Assembly (NCBI RefSeq): GCF_000485595.1
Contig: NW_014577180.1
Location: 610,690-641,238, forward strand
DNA from: Priapulus caudatus
Taxonomy: Eukaryota; Priapulida; Priapulimorpha; Priapulimorphida; Priapulidae
Length of the DNA: 30,549 bases
Reading direction: 5' to 3'
Shown here: piece by piece, positions 1-15,291 of the stretch
Numbering within the stretch: the first letter of the stretch is position 1
Layout of the letters: each line of letters opens with the position of its first letter
Notes under the pieces: model-generated
What the model saw: only the letters and a program-made list of their open reading frames with translations
Told to the model about the DNA's origin: nothing
Database searches by the model: none
Made by a program: the position numbers and the translations under genes

Positions 1-410
1 ACGTGCGTGTACTCGCGTGTATGTGCGTGTATCTGCGTGTACGTGCGTGTACCCGCGTGTACGTGCGTGTATCTGCGTGTACGTGCGTGTACCTGCGTGT
101 ACGTGCGTGTATCTGCGTGTACGTGCGTGTACCTGCGTGTATGTGCGTGTATCTGCGTGTACGTGCGTGTACCTGCGTGTAGGTGCGTGTATCTGCGTGT
201 ACGTGCGTGTACCCGCGTGTACGTGCGTGTATCTGCGTGTACGTGCGTGTACCCGCGTGTACGTGCGTGTATCTGCGTGTACCTGCGTGCACGTGCGTGT
301 ACCCGCGTGTATGTGCGTGTACCCGCGTGCACGTGCGTGTATCTGCGTGTACGTGCGTGTACCCGCATGTACGTGCGTGTACTGCGTGAAATGCAGTTGA
401 TTGTAAAAAC
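1..410. repeat. Left arm of inverted GT-rich minisatellite
   Basis: About 20 tandem units of roughly 20 bp, built from two alternating 10-mers of the form TGCGTGTACG and TGCGTGTAYC. Variation is mostly at one C/T position, giving GTATC, GTACC and GTACG sub-types. The unit is not a multiple of three and has no stop in any frame, so all three plus frames look open; these are not genes. The array ends at about 390 in a unique tail (about 381-410) that is repeated in reverse orientation at 436-470. Confidence 0.9.
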
Positions 411-435
411 AAAAACAAAAATAAAATAGAAGAAA

Positions 436-681
436 CGTTTTTTTACAATCAACTGCATTTCACGCAGTACACGCAGATACACGCACATACACGCGGGTAC
501 ACGCACGTACACGCAGATACACGCACGTACACGCAGATACACGCACGTACACGCAGATGCACGCACGTACACGCAGATACACGCACGTACACGCAGATAC
601 ACGCACGTACACGCACGTGCACGCGGGTACACGCACGTACACGCAGATACACGCACGTACACGCGGGTACACGCACGTACA
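436..681. repeat. Right arm of inverted GT-rich minisatellite
   Basis: Reverse-complement copy of the array at 1-410: units read ACACGCACGTACACGCAGAT. It begins with the unique tail 436-470, the near-perfect reverse complement of 381-410 with two extra T in the homopolymer. Only about 25 bp of A-rich sequence (411-435) separates the arms, so the DNA can fold into a very long hairpin. The right arm is about 245 bp; the left arm reaches the window edge and may be longer. Confidence 0.9.
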
Positions 682-684
682 CTT

Positions 685-937
685 TAGTGGCAGCCCTCGG
701 CCAACGCGTAAACTGATTTCACCTTACTAGTGAGTTTGAAAACGGTTATGATTTTTATTTTTATTTTTATTTTTATTTTTTTGAATTTTTTTGAATTTTT
801 TTTTTTCGATTTTTATTTCGTTTTGATTTTGAATTTGTTTTTGATTTTGATTTTCATTTTGATTTTATTTTTTATTTTTATTTTTTATTTGCTTTTATTT
901 ATTTCAGAGGTAAAATTGTAGTGGCAGCCCTCGGCCA
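685..937. repeat. T-rich tract flanked by 19-bp direct repeats
   Basis: The 19-mer TAGTGGCAGCCCTCGGCCA occurs at 685-703 and again at 919-937. Between the copies lies about 215 bp dominated by TTTTTATTTT and GATTTTGATTTT runs (about 745-905). The short ORF inside is low complexity and not a gene. The arrangement could be a target-site duplication around an A-rich retroposed tail (minus orientation), or two units of a repeat separated by simple-sequence expansion. No coding remnant was seen. Confidence 0.7.
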
Positions 938-1507
938 CCATACATATGGTGAAGAGAAATATGCACGAAATTTTACATAAACGGCATAGAGTAGCTTTAG
1001 TATAAGCTTCATGTTAAACTATATTTAATTCCAACTCGTATTGCAATAACGATATAGAACGAAGAGGAATAAAACCGATGGCAAAAACAGTTAACGTTTA
1101 AAAATACACGTATACAGAAGAGATCTTAAACACGAGTAACATGATTCGGGACTTGAGGATTTTCTACAATTCATGATGAATACGACTCGTAAATGCCCCT
1201 TAATTAAATTTAATAGTGTTGCCAAATGTTATATCGTATGTTATGTATGTTATGTATGTTATGTCGTATATTTATCGATCTTGCAGCAAACGTATACAAT
1301 GAATGCCATCGGCGATAATCTTCTTAGGTCGCAGTAAACATTGTAATAGCTGACATTGCATGAATCATGACTTTCACGGTTCGGCCATGAAGACGATCTT
1401 ACGCCGTAGATTTATAGAGTCGTAAATCTGTTGTAGACTACCGGCTCTTGGTCGTGCGTCTTCATTCTAATGTCAGTCGATGTCTAAGTGTAGTACTAAT
1501 AATGCAG
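938..1507. other. Gene-free AT-rich stretch
   Basis: No open frame of note, RNA gene or tandem array was recognised, apart from a short run of TATGT units around 1230-1262. A 6-bp-arm palindrome (ACCATACATATGGT) follows the second 19-mer at about 937-950. Confidence 0.5.
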
Positions 1508-1696
1508 GGTTGAGACAAAGTTCCAAGTCTCGGTGGTAACATTTCGTGAATGTTTCATTACGTTCAATCGGCAGCACTCTCGTAGTTTCCCAAATTACCA
1601 GGATTACAGGAAATGTACGACGGTGAAACCGAACACGACAGCGGCGCAGCAGCAACGTATCGCTGTTTATATGATAGTCATAATAATATACTCGTA
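1508..1696 (+). CDS. Weak candidate internal exon, plus strand, unknown product
   Basis: A stretch open on the plus strand from about 1508 to an in-frame TAG at 1695. It is preceded by TACTAATAATGCAG, which has the form of a branch point plus acceptor. The translation contains VETKFQVSVVTFRECFITF followed by a basic, Tyr- and Gln-rich segment; I do not recognise it. Third-position GC is only moderate. A donor at 1618 (T|GTACGA, phase 1) would join in frame to the exon at 2102, but that donor is weak. The minus strand is also open here (1473-1712), so strand and coding status are uncertain. It is listed only because a plausible terminal exon lies just downstream. Confidence 0.15.
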
Positions 1697-1756
1697 GTAA
1701 GATTATGTACAACTACCATATAAGTTATATAACTAATAATATTGTATACATATATG

Positions 1757-1833
<77 letters not shown>
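1757..1833. repeat. (TA)n microsatellite
   Basis: An almost pure run of about 36 TA dinucleotides, with slightly broken TA sequence before it. It lies between the two candidate plus-strand exons. Confidence 0.95.
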
Positions 1834-1836
<3 letters not shown>

Positions 1837-2101
1837 AGTATCTACATAAATAGTAATATAACGTAGTAGGGTATAGGCTACTAGGCTATAAGCATTAGAA
1901 GTAAATGTGCTTACTGCGTACATCTTCCGCTACGAATGCCTATGTCCAAGATTCTAATTCAACGCTAAAATGTAATGCAGTAAAACGTGCTAATGTATCT
2001 TTAACAAATTTTTGAACTCATATCGACATTGTATATAAAGGCGATGATCAGATTCTCTTTCTTATCGTATGTCGTTATGACCGCGTGTTTTCCTTCTTCA
2101 G

Positions 2102-2274
2102 TGCCATTACTAGGACCACACAGAGATAAAGACGAGCCCAAGATGTGTCTCTCCGGTGCCGGCGTCGTGTGGGGAACATTCGCGATGTGCGTCATCATCG
2201 TCATCGTCGCTGTCGTCCTCTGCTGCGGGCGCGCTGGAGTTAAGCTACTCAACCCATTCAACCATGTGTGTTAG
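2102..2274 (+). CDS. Probable terminal exon of a single-pass membrane protein, plus strand
   Basis: A strong acceptor (TGTTTTCCTTCTTCAG, ending at 2101) opens an exon whose reading frame needs one base from the previous exon. It encodes 56 residues and then TAG (2272-2274). The segment WGTFAMCVIIVIVAVVLCCG is one clear transmembrane helix ending in two cysteines, followed by a short tail RAGVKLLNPFNHVC. The part before the helix (GPHRDKDEPKMCLSG) is charged and polar. Third positions are strongly GC, like the exons of the two well-supported genes and unlike the surrounding DNA. This fits the C-terminus of a type I membrane protein; the family cannot be named. An in-frame ATG at 2029 lies upstream of the acceptor and is probably intronic. 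The antisense ORF (2001-2261) looks like a shadow. The gene would converge on the MCT gene. Confidence 0.45.
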
Positions 2275-2762
2275 TCGCCATTTTACTGTAGGCATGTGTC
2301 TGTCGTGAGTGTAAATATGTATGTAAGCACTCTAAGTATAACATAGCATTTTCTGGTGTAAAAATAAGTAGCAAATATTTCTATTTCTGAGTGAAGTCAT
2401 GTGATATATAACGTATTAAATGTAACATAACAAACAGGTTTCTATATCTGCCTATTATGTTACGCAATGTACGACTATGTTTTGCAGAATCTGTCTATTA
2501 TGTTACTCACACATGTAGTATGTATAATACGAATAATCAAGACAATTTATTCGCCATAATGTACAGAAAATTATTTAAAACAAAACGTTTATTTTTTCTA
2601 TTTATGTTTCGACAGTTGCCTGAAAAATAATTGATTATGTGGTGTACGAATTCAGCCACCTAGCAAATGTACTTGCTTAATTGCACACCACAGCACAGCC
2701 AGTACGAGACTATTAAAATACCCACGTTAAAATGTATGTTTACAAAATGGTTTATGTTGATG

Positions 2763-2846
2763 AGATATCGGACAGGTGACCAATAATTGATATTGATACA
2801 ATATTGAATAGGTAACCGGTGATTGATATTGATGCGATATCGAACG
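2763..2846. repeat. Two-copy imperfect direct repeat
   Basis: Two adjacent units share AGGTRACC then TTGATATTGAT, bounded by GATATCGGAC and GATATCGAAC. The motifs ATTGATATTGAT and CGATATCG are themselves partly palindromic. Confidence 0.6.
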
Positions 2847-2982
2847 TAATAAAATGCTAAAATTAGAAAACGGGTAGTCTGGAAAAATAAGTCACGTCAG
2901 CCTGTTATGTCGTTATGACTCGGGGTGGCACATCACGAGGCACAGTGTATCTCAAAGCAGGGTCAGAGTATTAACTATTTTT

Positions 2983-2988
2983 TTTATT
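2983..2988 (-). other. Candidate poly(A) signal of the MCT gene
   Basis: AATAAA on the minus strand, about 250 nt downstream of the stop codon at 3238. This is the first canonical hexamer seen after the stop. Use is inferred, not shown. Confidence 0.4.
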
Positions 2989-3237
2989 TTCACGTGTCGA
3001 CACACGTGACTGGCGGCTAGCAGACATCATAATTATGACGAATGCGTAGGAGGTTTCCAATCATTATTTAATATTTTTCAATTTAAGAACTATAATGTAA
3101 AATATTTTTGCCTAATATGTAATCTTACAGATTACGTACGTTCCGGAAACGTAAATATAACATTTTTAAATTTTAGAAAATTTATAAATACGAAATTTTG
3201 TCCGGTATACACATCATTTGGAGCTGTGTTTAATTCG

Positions 3238-9660
<6,423 letters not shown>

Positions 9661-9670
9661 TGCGATTACT

Positions 9671-10792
9671 GCAAAATAATACATTCACTTGTGAACATGA
9701 CTGCTGTGTGTACTACTGTACTTTCTGCTCAGTCCACGAATTAGACAGACGTTTTCATTTACGCCAAAAAGTTGCAACAAAACACACCACCGCAATTTCT
9801 GTGTCACACCGACTAACGCAGCATATAAAATAATTTCAGGTGGGAGCAATATATACAACAAAATTGCAATTCCCGAGCGTCATCTGTGAACAGCTCTAAC
9901 TCACGGTGAGTAAAGTAAAGAACCCTATATATTGTACAACAATATTTGTCATTCACGCGAACTAGAAGTATAACAAGAAACTGCATGTGTATACAATCGC
10001 ATAAAAGAAACACATCGAGTTATATAGGTGTTTATATAGTATCAACATTCTTTTTTCAATTGGTTAAAAATATATGACTAATTGATCAATATGTCATATT
10101 ATGCATGTTTGAAATTAGTCCAGGGCGTTTACTGCTTTCTTGGAAACAAGTCCTTTTATTTCTACACGCTGGGGGATTATACATAATTATAACGCATAGG
10201 AGCTAATTTAGAATACCGAAATCTGCAATCAATTTCCTGGCTGCAGCGAATGATTGTAAATCGAATGAAATCAAGAGAACTTAATGCTTCCGGATCGCTG
10301 TACGGTAAGCAGCTCCATTTATTAGGTTACCCTTATAAGGCGGCCTTACATTTGGTTATCCGAATCGCTTAGTCAAAGACGCTTAGGCTTTTTAAAAGGC
10401 ATTGGTGATAGGAAGCAGTAGTTCTCTATTTCGTTGTCGGGCTTGCCATCGACATAAAAAATCACACATAGTCGTTCACTCGCCAGTAGTGCAGCCGCGG
10501 TTGGGCTCTTCATTAGAAGCTCGAAGGCCCGTAGCATTTTATGGCATATAAAGGAATGTCGAGCAAATATGAACGGGCTGAAACTTCTCTACCAAAATTA
10601 TTCATGGTCCAGGAAAATCCATTGAGACTTTCATTCGTTACACGAACCAATGACCGATGATTTTGTTTACTTTTTGTCCACACGAAGAGGATTCCGGTAT
10701 ATCGTTAGGAAGAGCATTAGGAGAATTAACAGGTTAACAGGAAGTGTGTATTAACATGCTTAGCTAACGTAGTACATGGGCGGCTATTCGTT

Positions 10793-10794
<2 letters not shown>
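9671..10794. other. Region upstream of MCT start, no gene seen
   Basis: Should contain some or all of the MCT 5' UTR intron and possibly its leader exon and promoter, but no leader exon could be identified. Short ORFs on both strands have no recognisable features. Confidence 0.4.
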
Positions 10795-10823
<29 letters not shown>

Positions 10824-10834
10824 AAGAGAGAGAG
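10795..10834. repeat. (GA)n microsatellite
   Basis: About 20 GA units with AAAG interruptions near the end. Confidence 0.9.
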
Positions 10835-11457
10835 CTGGGGAGCTAGACCCCTGTGAAAAGACAACGCGTTTTGTAGTAGGTGATCGATTATTTAATATCT
10901 TTGCTTCCCAGAGGAGGTCGGCTACCGATGAGATTTATTAATTATTATACGATTCTTTATTATCGTTACGAGTGCCGTGGGCCAGTTTTAAACTTCGGTA
11001 ACCGAATGAGAATTATTTCATTAATTACAGTAGCGATTAGGGAGGAGTATATATTAATAGAATATGCAAATAAAAACGACTAAACCGCGTGAGACACACG
11101 CGAGGAAGCCGCATGTATTTCTTCGATTTTTTTGTAAGTATAACTGATTATGAAACGGGTGATTGTCTGCAACAGTCGACGAAATTCCGTCCAATTCGTT
11201 CCAAAGGTCGTTTGTTGCTTACCTATATAATTAGAGTGCACAACTGTGGCGAAATACGGCACCTTTAGACCGTTCCCATCGCAGAGTTATGGCCAGACGC
11301 AGATTCAATATATTGGAAACAGACATATAGACGAAATCATGAGCCCATCATGCTTAGGTGTTATTAGCTTGGTTTTATTAGCTCTTGATGAAGTACCAAA
11401 GTTGATGAATTGCAAAGATATTAGGAGCGTGGCATTTTGTAATTTGCTTATCCTAAT
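10835..11457. other. Intergenic, no gene recognised
   Basis: Three ORFs of 60-71 codons occur (10880-11083 +, 11080-11262 -, 11246-11461 +). None has a recognisable domain or the GC-rich third positions of the true exons. Confidence 0.4.
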
Positions 11458-11600
11458 CTAAACTAACCTAACCTAACCTAACTTAACTTCACCTAACCTA
11501 AACTAACCAAACCCAATCTAACCTAACCTAATCTAACCTAACATAACATAACCTAATCTAGCCCAACTAACCTGAGGCTAACCTAACCTTAGACTAACCT
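11458..11600. repeat. Degenerate interstitial TTAGG-type telomere-like array
   Basis: Plus strand reads mostly CTAAC/CCTAA pentamers with scattered changes (CTAAA, CTTAA, CCAAA, ATAAC, CTAAT), i.e. TTAGG on the minus strand. TTAGG is the usual arthropod telomere unit. The degeneracy points to an old interstitial array, not a present chromosome end. An ATAAT/ATATA run (about 11607-11642) follows. Confidence 0.7.
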
Positions 11601-12069
11601 GTATAAATAATATAATAATATAATATAATATAATATAATAATACTGGGCTAATCATAACTATAACTGTAAGCCTAAGTCTAACCCAAACCTTAACCAATA
11701 TCCATGTCTTTTATTCATTCCGACGAACTTTCGTCGATGTTTTTTTGCAAAAGTGTTTGCAAGTAATTTTATGATATGCAAAGTAAAGTACGCTGCGAAA
11801 CGAGCTTCAATTAACATTTGGTATAGAAGTCAGAAACCAGATATAGAAGAACCGCGATGTTTATATAATCAGCAGGAATCTTGGTGAAATGACGAGATTT
11901 CTCTCTAATTTTAGCAATGGCAATGTCTTGCCGAATCGCAGAAGACAATTTAGCGTCTTAGAGAAGATTAAGCGTAAACGGGATACATATAGCAGCCGCG
12001 TACTGAGCGCAATGACCGCGATACGTTGTTCGCAATACATCCTACTAGGCGATAAATCAGTACGCGTCC

Positions 12070-12340
<271 letters not shown>

Positions 12341-12659
12341 CTTTCGCGCGTGCGAGTATACGTGCGTTGGCGTGTGTGCATTCGTGCACCCGTCGTGCTA
12401 TTATAAAGCAATCTTACCTCCGCGTTATCTAAATTCGTTGTGTAACTTTAGATATGACGTACTCCGCTTGCCTGCGAACAAAAATGCCATAATAAAAAAA
12501 TAACACTGCAGGCTGCCATAAATAGCCTCGTTCACACGAGACCTCATATTTAGGAAATACGGTATTTGCGAAATACCGAATCTGAGACAAATACCGCGCC
12601 GAGCGTTCACACGCTGATTCGCGGCTCCAGAAATACGGTATTTGCGAGCTGCGAGTAAC

Positions 12660-13368
12660 CAGGGGCCCGTTGGCGTTGTCAGAAACTTCGTAAAGTTACG
12701 ATTAATTTTAAGACTAATGTTAATGTTAAGAGAAAAGTTAATAGCGGTTGACAGAAACCTATCGTAACTAAACTTTACTTAAGTGAAAACTCACGTAACA
12801 GGAACTTCATAATTCATGTCACAAGGCTGCTGATTGGATGAGAATCGATCACAAAATTCAAATTCATACACATATATTTACATCACAGTAATTTATGCAT
12901 ATTATGATGGCCACCACATACAAATAATATTTGATGAAAAATTACGGGTCATGAATTTATTCTGCACAACAAGACAAATTCTCACACTGTAACGCGAAGA
13001 CGCAGAGATCGTGGAAAGACGGTGAGAAACCTTTAAAACAATGAGAACAAATGCATACGCCATTTGTAAATGTATTGTTTTGTTTTATTAGCGGTAAGAT
13101 AATAATGATTTTGACGTGTTTTTCAAGAAAAACACACATTTATTCATATTATAAATATAATATCACTATAATTGTATTCGTAGTGTAAATGTGTTATTTC
13201 AACTTAATATTAAAAGTTAAGGGGGAGTCTAGGATCTTTAAGTTAAGAGAAAAGTTACGAGAATTTTAATTCTTTTAACTTTACGAAGTTTCTGTCAACG
13301 CTCTAATGAGAAAAAGTTAATGTTAAGGTTAATGTTATTGACTAATTGTTTCTGACAACGGGCCCCTG
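12660..13368. mobile_element. 709-bp non-autonomous element ending CAGGGGCCCGTT
   Basis: The left end CAGGGGCCCGTT (12660) and the right end AACGGGCCCCTG (to 13368) are exact inverted repeats. Both ends continue with TTGTCAGAAAC, TTGACAGAAAC, CGTAAAGTTA and runs of TTAATGTTAA, so each terminal region holds duplicated sub-repeats in mirror order. The interior has no transposase. The structure is that of a DNA-transposon-derived MITE nested in the 12521-14264 element. No clear target-site duplication was identified. Confidence 0.7.
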
Positions 13369-13493
13369 TATAAATGCCAGTCGTCATGTTTACGCTTGAC
13401 TGCGTTCGCGTACACTGACGCCTGTAAGCGAAGGCAGCCTAAACAGTTCGCAAACCTCGTTATCGAATAACGCGAACGAGGCTAAGCAGGCCT

Positions 13494-13567
13494 AGACTGG
13501 TACCCGTTCGCACCTTCACACATAGGCCTTGGTGTAGCGTGCTGGAACTGCGACCGGGTACTAGTCT
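13494..13567. repeat. Hairpin with TAGACT ends
   Basis: TAGACTGGTACCCGTTCGCA pairs with a downstream TGCGACCGGGTACTAGTCTA (18 of 20 positions) across a loop of about 32 nt. Its termini match those of the hairpin at 13975-14038. Confidence 0.65.
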
Positions 13568-13974
13568 AAAGCAGACGCAAATCCGCACCAGGCACATATT
13601 TATTATGGTGGTAATCTAGTTAATGGCTTTATCAGAGGCATGCACTTTTTACAGTTATAAATTATATTATTTTATAACTATTATAAACTAATATAATCTA
13701 TTATAAAACTATTATAAATATAGTTATTGCAGTTGAAATGTTGACGGAAATGACCGTCAAGCAAAGGACTGCTCGCTGAATTGGGCCGTTCTGATTCTCG
13801 GCAGCAGCGCACCACTTTCATATAGTAAGAGTGTTAACGCTCTGGTGAGTAAGCCCTAGCGGCGATTACGAGCAGAGCGTAATCATTAACGTTAAGCTGG
13901 CGAGCTGCTTTAAACAATACAAAGCGAACAATGCGAAATAAACAATGCAATGCGCACCAACTGCCGATAAAACG

Positions 13975-14038
13975 TAGACTGTCCGCGCTCGACAGTTCAC
14001 TCGCGTTACACTGGAACTGTCGAGCGCGGACCAGTCTA
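13975..14038. repeat. Near-perfect hairpin, about 23-bp stem
   Basis: TAGACTGTCCGCGCTCGACA continues to 13997 and pairs with 14015-14038. The stem is interrupted only by one unpaired G; the loop is 17 nt. It shares TAGACT ends with the hairpin near 13494, which suggests a small repeat family. It could form a small-RNA precursor-like fold, but nothing shows that it is transcribed. Confidence 0.7.
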
Positions 14039-14069
14039 TAAAATTACGCGGCTTCAGAAATCGTATTAG

Positions 14070-14225
14070 GCGTTCACACACGAGAAAATGCGCGGTCCAA
14101 GAGATCCGGTATTTCTCAAGCACGGAAAATTATTCGGGGTCTGGGAAGCCGCGTATTTACATCAAATACCGGATCTGTTTAGATACCGTATTTCTTTGAC
14201 CGCGCATTTTGCCTCGTGTGAACGC
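14070..14225. repeat. Imperfect palindrome in right part of outer MITE
   Basis: GCGTTCACAC..GAGAAAATGCGCGGTC at about 14070 pairs with GACCGCGCATTTTGCCTCGTGTGAACGC ending at about 14225. AAATACCGG motifs lie between the arms. Confidence 0.65.
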
Positions 14226-14616
14226 TAAATACCGGATTTCTTGCTACGTGTGAACGCGGCTATAGTGCCGCCCGAAGATTGCTGCATACCAGATAAGTGT
14301 GTTATAATTATTATCCATAGGGTTCCGTCTTTACGCATCTGTCACTCTGAGGGGAAATAATGGGTTGCAAAACTTTAAAACCCTATAGAATTGTTTTGTG
14401 CGCATTGTGCGTGTGTAAACCGACATAGATAGTGATATTTATTATAACATATTATAGCAACGGGTCTTTTAATCATTCTCCACAGCGCGAATTACATTGA
14501 ATATCCGAATATCCGAATGACCGCCGGAATATCTGATGACTATGCTTTATTCATGAATCAATATATATCATTTCATCTTAATTTTTTATGTCAAAATAGA
14601 ATTATGAAGTATATGC

Positions 14617-15291
14617 TATCAAGAGCGTATAAAGAAGGAGAGCGTACAACGGTGAAATGGTGAAACCCTGTTGCAGTATTAGTCGAATTAATAAACTTTG
14701 CCTGTTTTATTTTGACGATTCTTTGCGGTATTATTGATCAGCTATCCTACCTTGTTAATATAAAACAAACCGCTTGTCCCTACGATGCTCCTACGCTGAA
14801 AATCTGGTATTTTCGCCGAAAACCGACTCGAGATCAGTGTTTACTGCGACGGTCTCTCGCTTTGTGGCCAGTGTATTGCTTCCGGTCGCCGCTGTGTAGC
14901 ACCATGGTAGCGCTGACTCACGTCAGTACTACCAGAGCATAATAAATCACTGAAATCGGTGATTTATATGCTCTGGTACTGCAGAGATTACTATACATCC
15001 AGCGTGAGATGGGCACAGGTGGAGGTCATCACTATGGCGATCAATAACAGACGTCATTCATTCCATTTGTCAATCATTGACGGAAACACGCGAGGTTTCC
15101 CGAAGTTATCTCAAAGCGAGAGACAGTCGCAGTAAACACTGATCTCGAGTCGGTTTTCGGCGAAAATACAATATTTTCACCGCTCATTATCTCAGCATAG
15201 GGGCATCGTAGGGACATGCGGTTTGTTTTATGTTACCAAGGTAGGACAGCTGATCAATACGTAGGACACTCTTTATTATACGCTCTTGATA
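14617..15291. mobile_element. 675-bp fold-back element
   Basis: The ends TATCAAGAGCGTATAAAGAAG (14617-14637, left) and the reverse complement of 15271-15291 match closely. Long stretches of the arms are mutually complementary: 14735-14865 with about 15113-15258, sharing GATCAGCT, AAAACAAACCGC, CTACGATGC, CCGACTCGAGATCAGTGTTT and AGTCTCTCGCTTTG-type segments. A second pair at the centre joins 14926-14950 with 14959-14979. The plus-strand ORF at 14712-14942 lies in the left arm and is a by-product. No transposase was seen. A shorter relative with the same end motif is at 27104-27169. Confidence 0.75.

Larger units (their letters stand above)
2275..3237. other. Convergent 3' region between plus-strand exon and MCT gene
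   Basis: AT-rich, no coding evidence. It probably holds the 3' UTRs of both genes. Candidate poly(A) signals are AATAAA on the plus strand at 2848-2853 and AATAAA on the minus strand at 2988-2983, the latter about 250 nt past the MCT stop. Two short imperfect direct repeats are present: an ATCTGYCTATTATGTTAC motif near 2446 and 2490, and a 45-bp-class repeat at 2763-2846. Confidence 0.4.
12521..14264. mobile_element. Outer MITE-like element with imperfect terminal inverted repeats
   Basis: The left end AATAGCCTCGTTCACACG (12521-12538) matches the reverse complement of the right end 14247-14264 (TATAGCCGCGTTCACACG) at 16 of 18 positions. Similarity continues inward through AAATMCGGTATTT. The phrase GCGTTCACACG with AAATACCGG recurs internally in both orientations (about 12604-12650 and 14070-14240), giving a strong secondary fold-back. 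No transposase ORF was seen. A second element (12660-13368) is inserted within it. The superfamily is unknown. Confidence 0.6.

Noticed and set aside
7-682. Several 68-140 codon ORFs rich in Cys, Val, Arg and Tyr on both strands
   Set aside because: They translate the 20-bp GT-rich satellite, which has no stop codon in any frame.
9661-9684. Upstream MCT start giving MYYFAVIA before MPHQRK
   Set aside because: An intron acceptor TTTTGCAG lies between the two ATGs, so the upstream residues are intronic.
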